A DNA stretch of 6,856 nt from CBDHHC01 sp050633205 (GTDB taxonomy: Bacteria; Pseudomonadota; Alphaproteobacteria; Rhizobiales; CBDHHC01): positions 1 through 6,856 of the forward strand of contig JBOEGA010000158.1 of assembly GCA_050633205.1 (NCBI GenBank). Reading direction: 5' to 3'. Under the pieces are notes generated by a model, which saw nothing but the letters and a program-made list of their open reading frames with translations, did not search any database and had not been told where the DNA came from. Position 1 is the stretch's first letter; each line of letters starts with the position of its first letter. Of this stretch, positions 1 through 5,193 are shown in pieces. Made by a program: the position numbers and the translations under genes.

Positions 1-133
1 CCTCTATTCTAAGGATAAAACGACCGTTCATTGACCGGGCAGTATTATAATTTATTAATGCTGAGTAAGCATGCCCGAGATGCAGATATCCGTTGGGACT
101 TGGGGCGAAGCGGAAGATGGGGCGGTTGCTCAT
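1..133 (-). CDS. gluQRS: Glutamyl-Q tRNA(Asp) synthetase, N-terminal fragment (partial, runs off the left edge)
   Basis: Reading the minus strand from the ATG at 133-131 gives 44 codons with no stop, starting MSNRPIFRFAPSPNGYLHLG and ending GRFILRIE at the window edge. This is the start of a class I glutamyl-tRNA synthetase-like catalytic domain: the FAPSPNGYLHLGHA block carries the HIGH-type ATP-binding signature (HLGH, residues 18-21), and the GRFxLRIE strand follows. The very short N-terminus before RFAPSPNG fits GluQRS, a stand-alone paralogue without an anticodon-binding domain that attaches glutamate to queuosine at position 34 of tRNA-Asp. Full GltX is the alternative, but its signature is usually RFAPSPTG and its N-terminus differs. 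The KMSKS region and the zinc site lie outside the window. The gene is divergent from the glycosylase gene. No strong Shine-Dalgarno sequence is visible. Confidence 0.85.
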   Translation of the reverse strand, partial: MSNRPIFRFAPSPNGYLHLGHAYSALINYNTARSMNGRFILRIE

Positions 134-180
134 AGATGTTTAAAAGGTCTTATGTTGATCAGGGCCGGGACCCGGAATTT

Positions 181-840
181 ATGAATAATCCAGTATTATC
201 AATAATTGTATCGGAGAAGGATATCAAGACAGGGGTTTCCTTTCTGATCGGGCAATGTCCTTATATGGAAAAAGTTTATCAGAAAACTGGTATGCCGCCT
301 TTGAGATTGCGTGCATCGGGATTTGAAGGACTTGCGAGGATTATTGTGGGGCAACAGGTTTCTGTAGCCAGTGCTAATGCAATCTGGGCAAAGTTTTCTG
401 GGTTTCTCGGGGAAGTCACTGTTGAAAACTGTCAGTCCAAAACAGAAGAGGCTCTGAGGGGATGTGGCGTATCACGCCCTAAAGTCCGAACACTATTGGC
501 TGTATGTGATGCCGCAACTTCAGGAGAGTTGAATTTTGACAGGTTTTCGGACCTTTCCTATGAAGGCGTGCATGATATTCTGACCAGAGTAAAAGGGATT
601 GGTCCCTGGACTTCCGATGTTTATGCCATGTTTTGTCTTGGGCATTCGGATGCCTGGGCTCCTGGTGATCTGGCGCTGCAATATGCGGTGCAGGAGGTTT
701 TATCGCTGGATGAAAAACCTGATGGAAAAGCCATGACTGAGCATGCAGAGCGCTGGAGGCCATGGCGAGGGGTTGCAGCACGGATGTTATGGGCTTATTA
801 CAGTGATATGAAAGCGAATAAATCCGGAGTTCCTGTCTGA
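181..840 (+). CDS. DNA-3-methyladenine glycosylase II (AlkA-type, HhH-GPD superfamily)
   Basis: Base-excision repair enzyme expected to remove alkylated purines such as 3-methyladenine from DNA. Numbered from the ATG at 136 (234 residues), the protein shows GFEGLARIIVGQQVSVASA (62-80), then the helix-hairpin-helix VKGIGPWTSDVYAM (152-165), then PGDLALQ (176-182). Asp178 aligns with the catalytic Asp238 of E. coli AlkA. HAERWRPWRGVAA (203-215) matches AlkA's AERWKPWR block. The E. coli N-terminal domain is absent, as in other short bacterial AlkA proteins. I prefer the ATG at 181 (219 residues) because similarity begins just after it and because the ATG at 136 would sit 2 bases from the divergent gluQRS start. 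Neither start has a strong ribosome binding site. The esterase gene follows after 42 bases on the same strand, so cotranscription is likely. Confidence 0.9.
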   Translation: MNNPVLSIIVSEKDIKTGVSFLIGQCPYMEKVYQKTGMPPLRLRASGFEGLARIIVGQQVSVASANAIWAKFSGFLGEVTVENCQSKTEEALRGCGVSRPKVRTLLAVCDAATSGELNFDRFSDLSYEGVHDILTRVKGIGPWTSDVYAMFCLGHSDAWAPGDLALQYAVQEVLSLDEKPDGKAMTEHAERWRPWRGVAARMLWAYYSDMKANKSGVPV

Positions 841-882
841 TTTATCCGAGAAACAGAAATTTATCAGTGAGAAACATATCTT

Positions 883-1542
883 ATGACTTCAGCAAAACTA
901 GATGGTCCACGTAAAAAGCCTGCTTCGGGTGGAGCGGCAAAGCAACTTGTTGTTTTTGTTCATGGTTACGGGGCTGATGGCAATGATCTAATCGGTTTGG
1001 GGGATCAATGGCAAAATGTTTTACCGGATGCGGAATTTGTTTCTCCGAATGCTCCTGAACCATGTGGAATGAACCCGATGGGGCGCCAGTGGTTTGAGCT
1101 TACCATGCGTGATCCCGATGAATATCTGCGTGGTGTTAACAAAGCGGGTCCTGTATTTAACGAATTTATAGATGCCGAGCTTGAAAGGCTTGGGCTTGAT
1201 GACAGTGCGCTTGCGCTTGTCGGGTTTAGTCAGGGCACTATGATGAGCCTGCATTGCGGCCTGAGACGTAAAAAGTCTCCTGCGGCAATTATTGGTTATT
1301 CCGGAACCATGATTGCGCCGGAAAAGCTTAAGGAAGAAATCACAGTTAAGCCTCCAATTCTGCTTGTGCATGGGGATATGGATGATGTTATTCCTGTTCA
1401 GGCTATGCCATTAGCTGCAGAAGCTCTGAAGGATGCCGGGGTTACAGTGGAAACTCATGTTTCCAAAGGGGTAGGTCATGGCATAGATATGCAAGGGCTG
1501 GAGCTTGGGGCCGGCTTTCTCAAGCAGACCTTCAGCGGCTAG
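883..1542 (+). CDS. Alpha/beta hydrolase, phospholipase/carboxylesterase family (YpfH-like serine esterase)
   Basis: A 219-residue cytoplasmic serine hydrolase without signal peptide or membrane segment. The fold landmarks are in order: LVVFVHGYGADGNDLIGL (22-39), which forms the oxyanion region; the nucleophile elbow GFSQG (114-118, Ser116); HGDMDDVIP (163-171, Asp167 as the acid by alignment with the HGDxDxxVP motif of acyl-protein thioesterases); and GVGHGID (196-202, His199). The complete triad and the usual family length argue for an active enzyme. Characterised relatives hydrolyse short-chain esters, but the physiological substrate cannot be read from the sequence. The gene lies 42 bases downstream of the glycosylase, probably in one transcript. 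A hairpin begins at its stop codon and a strong terminator follows at 1624-1663. The Shine-Dalgarno is weak (GTGAGA, around 867-872). Confidence 0.9.
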   Translation: MTSAKLDGPRKKPASGGAAKQLVVFVHGYGADGNDLIGLGDQWQNVLPDAEFVSPNAPEPCGMNPMGRQWFELTMRDPDEYLRGVNKAGPVFNEFIDAELERLGLDDSALALVGFSQGTMMSLHCGLRRKKSPAAIIGYSGTMIAPEKLKEEITVKPPILLVHGDMDDVIPVQAMPLAAEALKDAGVTVETHVSKGVGHGIDMQGLELGAGFLKQTFSG

Positions 1543-1557
1543 GGGGTGTTCCCTAGC
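1538..1557 (+). terminator. Short hairpin at the esterase stop codon (weak terminator candidate)
   Basis: GCTAGGG (1538-1544) pairs perfectly with CCCTAGC (1551-1557) around a 6-nt loop, and the stop codon (1540-1542) lies inside the 5' arm. The following bases (TCTCTGATTTATTT) are only moderately T-rich, so this is a weak intrinsic terminator or a 3'-end stabilising stem. The stronger structure lies about 70 bases further on. Confidence 0.4.
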
Positions 1558-1623
1558 TCTCTGATTTATTTAATAAATTGCTACTTAATTAAAATTTAAA
1601 CTTACGTAACTTTGCTTTGGTAT

Positions 1624-1663
1624 ACTCAACCCAGTACAGGAATGTATTGGGTGAGTGTTTTTT
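1624..1663 (+). terminator. Intrinsic terminator with GGAA tetraloop
   Basis: ACCCAGTACA (1629-1638) pairs with TGTATTGGGT (1643-1652), including one G-T wobble, around a GGAA (GNRA-type) loop. After a bulged A at 1628 the stem continues with ACTC (1624-1627) against GAGT (1653-1656), giving about 14 base pairs. Six T residues (1658-1663) follow directly. There is no T tract on the minus side, so it acts on plus-strand transcripts. It most likely ends the glycosylase-esterase transcript. It lies 70 bases before the chosen start of the next gene, so it could also act as an attenuator in that gene's leader. Confidence 0.7.
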
Positions 1664-1684
1664 GTGCTTATTGTACAAAAAACA
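1656..1684 (+). repeat. Second inverted repeat that absorbs the terminator's T tract
   Basis: TGTTTTTTGT (1656-1665) and ACAAAAAACA (1675-1684) are perfect 10-bp inverted repeats with a 9-nt loop. The left arm includes the T tract of the preceding terminator and shares T1656 with its outermost pair. In RNA the two stems would compete for that tract or stack next to each other. No protein signal overlaps it, if the downstream gene starts at 1734. Confidence 0.6.
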
Positions 1685-1733
1685 AGGGTCGTCTTGCGTT
1701 TTCGTGAGACAGAGAGTTGCTGAGAGCGTTTTA

Positions 1734-2681
1734 ATGGTTTCAACAGACAAAGATATGGTGGTTTTATCACCTGAAGAGCTGTTGGACTGCCTTGGGCGGG
1801 TAAGCGACACCAGAATTACTTACAAATGGTTAAGTGATAAAAAACTATTTTTTGAAGTGAATTCAGTAGAGCAGAAAGCTCAATATCTGGCCAAGATTGC
1901 TCATATTATTCAACATTATGTTATTTCAGCTAAAGGGCTTGAGTGTGAATTCAAGATTACACTTCGTGCTGATGATAATACAAATGATGATGACGATGAG
2001 GCTGAAGTTGTAGCCCCCAGTCAAAACTATATGCCAAATAAAACGATTAACCGTCTGATAATGATTTTTCAGTCTCAGGAAGATGATTTGCGGGTTTTTC
2101 GGTTTGAGGCCGGGGAAGGGATATTAAAAGGTCATCAGTATTTTGAGGCTGATCCGAATATTGTTGATATCGAATGTAACTCTATTCAGAAGTCAATCCA
2201 AATATGTGCGAAAAGTACTCGAAGCAATGTCTATAATATTTTTGAGGTCAATTCCAACTGCCTGAATATAAAGGCTTTTAAAGAAAAATATATAAGAGCC
2301 TTTGCCCGTATTCCATCTGCTATCAAAGGGTATTCGGTTATTTCTCTGGTTCGAATCAACCCCAAAATGAGAAAAGCAGAGTTTGAGACAAAGATCGGTT
2401 TTGTGCGGTCGCTGGTTAACCGGGTCTTTTTATCTTTATCTATTGATGCGTTTTTAGAAAAACAGTCATTTTATACTTCTCTTCCGGTTGACGGTTTTGT
2501 TCTGACTGTTGGGGCCCGGGAAATGAACAAGAGAGATAAAACAAATAAAATTCAAGCTCTTACAGATGAAATGGAAGAAGGGAAGCAGATTATCTATCTG
2601 TTTTATGACCCCTACCAGAAGATACCAACTTTAGTTCAAGGTACTAAAGAAGTTCTGTATCTGAATAAATTTGAGACTTAG
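1734..2681 (+). CDS. Orphan protein of unknown function with acidic linker
   Basis: I do not recognise this 315-residue protein. The frame is open from an ATG at 1617, but that start lies before the terminator hairpin and T tract. I choose ATG 1734, preceded by GAGAG seven bases upstream. Visible parts (numbered from 1734): an N-terminal mixed alpha/beta region (about 1-78), an acidic segment rich in Asp (80-91) that looks like a disordered linker, and a C-terminal mixed region (about 103-315) with a basic patch (KMRKAEFETKIGFVRSLVNR, 211-230). There is no signal peptide, clear membrane segment, Cys cluster, helix-turn-helix or known catalytic motif. Hand counts of two 60-base lines give 25 and 19 G+C, against 32 and 30 in lines of the esterase and argH genes, so it is AT-richer than its neighbours and may be acquired DNA. 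Its stop codon touches the palindromic element downstream. Confidence 0.7.
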   Translation: MVSTDKDMVVLSPEELLDCLGRVSDTRITYKWLSDKKLFFEVNSVEQKAQYLAKIAHIIQHYVISAKGLECEFKITLRADDNTNDDDDEAEVVAPSQNYMPNKTINRLIMIFQSQEDDLRVFRFEAGEGILKGHQYFEADPNIVDIECNSIQKSIQICAKSTRSNVYNIFEVNSNCLNIKAFKEKYIRAFARIPSAIKGYSVISLVRINPKMRKAEFETKIGFVRSLVNRVFLSLSIDAFLEKQSFYTSLPVDGFVLTVGAREMNKRDKTNKIQALTDEMEEGKQIIYLFYDPYQKIPTLVQGTKEVLYLNKFET

Positions 2682-2837
2682 AGCATGTCGTGTTTAATCA
2701 GATTCATTTACCTGAAATTTTTACGTCATTATCTACGTTTTAAAGTTTGAAAATACTCCAGTATTCCCGGCACTTTAAAACCTGATTCTGACATAAAGCT
2801 TCCTCGATAAAATAACCCGATTAAACACGACATGCTC
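2681..2837. mobile_element. MITE-like 157-bp element with perfect 19-bp terminal inverted repeats
   Basis: The ends are exact 19-bp inverted repeats: 2681-2699 begins GAGCATGTCGTG and 2819-2837 ends CACGACATGCTC. Inside are a perfect 10-bp repeat, GTTTTAAAGT (2737-2746) with ACTTTAAAAC (2772-2781), and an apical AATAC (2752-2756) / GTATT (2761-2765) stem with loop TCCA. The segments between also pair in part: about 12 of 16 bases match when 2720-2735 is compared with the complement of the opposite arm. The whole element can therefore fold into one long hairpin or cruciform. There is no coding capacity. The size and ends fit a non-autonomous transposable element or a dispersed palindromic repeat family. 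No clear target-site duplication is visible (left flank GACTTA, right flank CAGGCG), so the transposon reading is inference. Confidence 0.7.
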
Positions 2838-2909
2838 CAGGCGCCAAGCCTAAGTTAAGACGACTTTCTGTCGCGATTCTAAAGTTATTTCATAATTATT
2901 ATTTGGTGC

Positions 2910-2938
2910 TTCACAGAAGTGACATGGAGCTGTATTAT
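2910..2938 (+). promoter_or_regulatory. Sigma70-type promoter for the HNH endonuclease gene
   Basis: TTCACA (2910-2915) and TATTAT (2933-2938) each match the consensus at 5 of 6 positions and are separated by exactly 17 bases. Transcription would start near 2945, leaving a leader of about 60 nt before the GTG start at 3007. The promoter lies outside the palindromic element, so the HNH gene has its own transcription. The rest of the 2838-3006 stretch holds only small stems (for example CGAC...GTCG near 2862-2874) and no gene that I can support. Confidence 0.55.
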
Positions 2939-2994
2939 TAAGTTTATGTGATCGGGCGTTTTATTAACTCTCCTAATTAAAGGGATTGCAAAAC

Positions 2995-2998
2995 GAGG
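2995..2998 (+). promoter_or_regulatory. Ribosome binding site deciding the HNH start
   Basis: GAGG at 2995-2998 sits 8 bases before the GTG at 3007. The alternative upstream TTG (2986) has AGGG only one base away, too close to work well. This favours GTG 3007 as the start. Confidence 0.6.
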
Positions 2999-3006
2999 TA
3001 AAAGAC

Positions 3007-3567
3007 GTGACCGCTATAACAAAATCTCCGGATGCATTTCCGGCACTTGTGCTGAATGCGGACTACAGGCCACTGAGTTACTATCCGTTGTCTCTGTGGA
3101 ACTGGCAAGAGGCAGTAAAAGCTGTTTTTCTTGACCGGGTGAATATCGTTTCCGAATATGAGCGCTTTGTGAAAAGCCCAAGCTTCCAGATGCGACTGCC
3201 CAGTGTGGTCTGTCTGAAAAGTTATGTGCGTCCTGCGTTATATCCGGCGTTCACACGCTTTAACGTGTTTCTCAGGGACAGATTTTCCTGTCAGTATTGT
3301 GGAGCAATGGAAGACCTGACATTTGACCATCTGATACCGCGTTGTCGTGGTGGTCTGACGTTGTGGGATAATGTTGTGACAGCCTGTGCACCGTGTAATC
3401 TGGCAAAGGGTAGCGCTATGCCAAAGGACGTGGGGATGATCCCTGCGCAGGCTCCCTATCGTCCTACGGTGCATGAACTGCACCGGAATGGCCGCAAGTT
3501 TCCTCCGAACTTTCTGCATGAAAGCTGGATGGATTATCTGTATTGGGATACGGAGCTTGAGCCTTAG
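3007..3567 (+). CDS. HNH endonuclease family protein
   Basis: A 186-residue protein from the GTG at 3007, chosen for its ribosome binding site; an in-frame TTG at 2986 would add 7 residues. The N-terminal part, PALVLNADYRPLSYYPLSLW (about 12-31) through RFNVFLRDRF, is characteristic of a chromosomal HNH family common in Alphaproteobacteria. The nuclease core follows: CQYC (Cys95, Cys98), LTFDHLIPRCRGG (Asp107-His108, the catalytic His), Asn122 in WDNVV, and CAPCN (Cys127, Cys130). The four cysteines should bind structural zinc. The C-terminus (PTVHELHRNGRKFPPNFLHE to LEP) is also family-like. The HNH fold implies metal-dependent cleavage of nucleic acid, but the target is not known to me. No methylase, transposase or phage gene lies beside it, so a restriction role is not suggested. 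It has its own promoter and terminator. Confidence 0.88.
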   Translation: MTAITKSPDAFPALVLNADYRPLSYYPLSLWNWQEAVKAVFLDRVNIVSEYERFVKSPSFQMRLPSVVCLKSYVRPALYPAFTRFNVFLRDRFSCQYCGAMEDLTFDHLIPRCRGGLTLWDNVVTACAPCNLAKGSAMPKDVGMIPAQAPYRPTVHELHRNGRKFPPNFLHESWMDYLYWDTELEP

Positions 3568-3593
3568 GGACAGGTTTAAACGAAATGGATTTT

Positions 3594-3632
3594 ACAGGGC
3601 ATTCTGGCAGCAGAGTGCCCTGTATTTTTATT
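3594..3632 (+). terminator. Strong intrinsic terminator after the HNH gene, reaching into the lysA stop codon
   Basis: ACAGGGCATTCT (3594-3605) pairs over 12 bp with AGAGTGCCCTGT (3612-3623), with one T-G wobble, around the loop GGCAGC. ATTTTTATT follows. The polarity is for plus-strand transcripts ending the HNH gene. The T tract overlaps the stop codon of the convergent lysA (3628-3630). On the minus strand the stem is followed by AAAATCC, so it is a poor terminator for lysA. Confidence 0.85.
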
Positions 3633-4893
3633 GCCATTCCGGTACGCGGTCGAGGCCTAACAGTTCTTCATAGGTCTGTCTTGGGCGGATGACTGCGTAT
3701 TGATCACCTTTGACCAGAACTTCAGGAATCATCAGGCGGCTGTTATAGGTGCCGGACTGAACTGCACCGTATGCACCGGCCGTCATGACAGCAATCAGAT
3801 CGTCGGGATCCAGAGGAGGTAATTCGCGGTTCTGTGCGAAATAGTCTCCGGTCTCACAGACTGGTCCAACAACATCTGTACGCTTCAGCTTGCGTTTCAT
3901 ACGTGTTTTGTTGACTGGCAGAATATCATGATGTGCCGAATATAATGTCGGGCGTATCAGGTCATTCATGGCACCGTCTACGATCATGAAGGACTTGTCC
4001 TGTCCAGGCTTGGTGTAGATAACTTTTGAAACAAGGATACCTGCATTGGCCGTAATCATACGGCCGGGTTCCATGACCAGCCTGCAATCAAGATCGCCAA
4101 GAGTTTCATCTACTATGCGCGCATAATCATCAGGGTGAGGAGGAACTTCCTTATCAGCCTCATATGGTACGCCCAGACCTCCACCCAAATCCAGATGGGT
4201 GATTTTAATACCATCAGCACGAAGTGTGAGTGTCAGTTCGCGCAAGAGTGTAAATGCATCTTTGAAGGGGGCAAGATCCGTGATCTGACTGCCGATATGC
4301 ATATGAATGCCACTGGCTTCAATGTTTTTCAGCTTCGAAGCTCTGGCATATATTTTCTGAGCATTTTGATAAGGAATGCCAAATTTATTTTCAGCTTTTC
4401 CTGTCGAAATTTTTTCGTGAGTTTTGGGGTCAACATCCGGGTTTATACGAATGGTAACACGTGCTGTAAGTCCCAGTCCGGCTGCAATTTCGTTCAGTAC
4501 GATGAGTTCCGGTTCAGACTCGATGTTGAAAGTGTATATACCTTCTGCCAGGGCATAGGCCATTTCATCACGGGTTTTACCAACGCCGGCGAATACTATT
4601 TTTTCAGCCGGAACGCCTACCGAGCGAGCGCGGCGAATTTCACCTTCGGAAACAACATCCATGCCAGCACCAAGGTCTGCCAGAGTTTTTATTACCGCAA
4701 GATTTGAGTTTGCCTTTATGGCATAACAAATCAAAGCGTCCTTGTTGGCAAACGCTTTGGCAAAAACTTTATAATGTCTTTCCAGTGTAGCGGATGAGTA
4801 GCAGTAAAATGGCGTGCCGACAGCCTCGGAGAGTGCTACGAGGCTGATGTCCTCCGCGTGCAAGATATTCTTGCGGTATTCAAAGTAATGCAT
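3628..4893 (-). CDS. lysA: Diaminopimelate decarboxylase
   Basis: PLP enzyme of the fold-III (alanine racemase-like) group that decarboxylates meso-diaminopimelate to L-lysine, the last step of lysine synthesis. The 421 residues match the usual length. Landmarks: YAIKAN with the PLP-binding Lys60; GIHMHIGSQ (195-203); the glycine-rich phosphate loop LGGGLG (236-241); MEPGRMI (274-280); the substrate-binding CETGD (346-350, Cys346 acting across the dimer interface; many relatives have CESGD); and AGAYG (372-376, Tyr375). The start MHYFEYRKNILHAED is typical of alphaproteobacterial LysA, but there is no recognisable Shine-Dalgarno, and the ATG lies inside a 17-bp interrupted palindrome (4888-4904). 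It follows the lipoprotein gene after 66 bases, so cotranscription with it is likely. Confidence 0.97.
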   Translation of the reverse strand: MHYFEYRKNILHAEDISLVALSEAVGTPFYCYSSATLERHYKVFAKAFANKDALICYAIKANSNLAVIKTLADLGAGMDVVSEGEIRRARSVGVPAEKIVFAGVGKTRDEMAYALAEGIYTFNIESEPELIVLNEIAAGLGLTARVTIRINPDVDPKTHEKISTGKAENKFGIPYQNAQKIYARASKLKNIEASGIHMHIGSQITDLAPFKDAFTLLRELTLTLRADGIKITHLDLGGGLGVPYEADKEVPPHPDDYARIVDETLGDLDCRLVMEPGRMITANAGILVSKVIYTKPGQDKSFMIVDGAMNDLIRPTLYSAHHDILPVNKTRMKRKLKRTDVVGPVCETGDYFAQNRELPPLDPDDLIAVMTAGAYGAVQSGTYNSRLMIPEVLVKGDQYAVIRPRQTYEELLGLDRVPEWQ

Positions 4894-4904
4894 AATTTAT
4901 GCAT
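4888..4904. repeat. 17-bp interrupted palindrome over the lysA start codon
   Basis: ATGCATAA (4888-4895), centre T (4896), TTATGCAT (4897-4904) form a perfect dyad with 8-bp arms. The lysA initiator ATG occupies 4893-4891, inside it. It could be an operator or a small RNA stem that masks the start codon, although the one-base centre makes a tight RNA hairpin less likely unless inner pairs open. The role is not established. Confidence 0.6.
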
Positions 4905-4922
4905 TTAACGCAAAAGACGGCA

Positions 4923-4943
4923 AAGCACAAAGGTTTCGTGCTT
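4923..4943 (-). repeat. Hairpin in the lptM-lysA spacer
   Basis: AAGCAC (4923-4928) and GTGCTT (4938-4943) are perfect inverted repeats with a 9-nt spacer, within which two more A-T pairs are possible with a bulge. On the minus strand the stem lies between the lptM stop and the lysA start. It is followed by TGCCGTCTTTTGCG, with no proper T tract, so at most it is an inefficient attenuator or processing stem. Confidence 0.4.
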
Positions 4944-4959
4944 AATTTCAGAGTTTTTT

Positions 4960-5097
4960 TTAGCCGACTTTCTTTTCGACCTGAATCATCGAAGTATTTT
5001 TTGATGGTGGCTGCAATGGTCCTCTGACGCCACAACCTGCTAGGCTGATTGAAGCGATGAAACCAACGAGAATCGAGAGGCGAATTGTTGTGCGCAT
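4960..5097 (-). CDS. lptM: Small LPS-assembly lipoprotein (LptM/YifL family)
   Basis: A 45-codon gene. It starts MRTTIRLSILVGFIASISLA, a basic n-region and hydrophobic core, followed by the lipobox LAGC (19-22), so Cys22 would be lipidated after signal peptidase II cleavage. The mature part begins CGVRGPLQPP, matching the GCGxxGPLxxP signature of the LptM (YifL) family. In E. coli LptM binds and helps mature the LptD-LptE outer-membrane LPS translocon. The mature protein is only 24 residues and ends with the basic stretch VEKKVG. An AAAAGG motif lies 7 bases upstream of the ATG. The position between argH and lysA is the typical alphaproteobacterial arrangement for this family, which supports the call. 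Confidence 0.88.
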   Translation of the reverse strand: MRTTIRLSILVGFIASISLAGCGVRGPLQPPSKNTSMIQVEKKVG

Positions 5098-5135
5098 TTT
5101 GTTGCCTTTTATGCCCTTGATTAGATTTTGTTATG

Positions 5136-5153
5136 TTCCTGATATATCAGGAA
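5136..5153. promoter_or_regulatory. Perfect 18-bp palindrome upstream of lptM-lysA (operator candidate)
   Basis: TTCCTGATATATCAGGAA is identical to its reverse complement. It lies in the 96-bp spacer between argH and lptM, ending 38 bases before the lptM ATG. No T tract follows on either strand, so it is not an intrinsic terminator. The position and exact two-fold symmetry fit a binding site for a dimeric regulator controlling lptM-lysA. The regulator is unknown, and the sequence does not look like an ArgR box. Confidence 0.5.
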
Positions 5154-5193
5154 TACGACGGAAAATTGTTGATGCAATTTAGCGGATATAAAG

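Noticed and set aside
479..781. 100-residue open frame on the minus strand
   Set aside because: It is antisense to the conserved glycosylase core and has no supporting signal.
1621..1626. TATACT as a -10 box for the orphan gene
   Set aside because: No acceptable -35 at 16-18 bases, and transcription would begin inside the terminator stem.
1589..1810. Minus-strand frames of 61 and 73 residues
   Set aside because: They cross the terminator hairpins and the start of the orphan gene, with no ribosome binding site or recognisable content.
2838..2909. Small stems (AGGC...GCCT, CGAC...GTCG) as a terminator
   Set aside because: Only 4-bp stems without a T tract; not distinguishable from chance.
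3007..3567. Homing endonuclease or restriction-system reading of the HNH gene
   Set aside because: No intron, intein, methylase or phage gene is adjacent, and the flanking domains fit a conserved chromosomal family instead.
4135..4707. 190-residue open frame on the plus strand
   Set aside because: It is antisense to lysA, whose catalytic motifs span the same bases; the Cys/Phe-rich translation has no family features.
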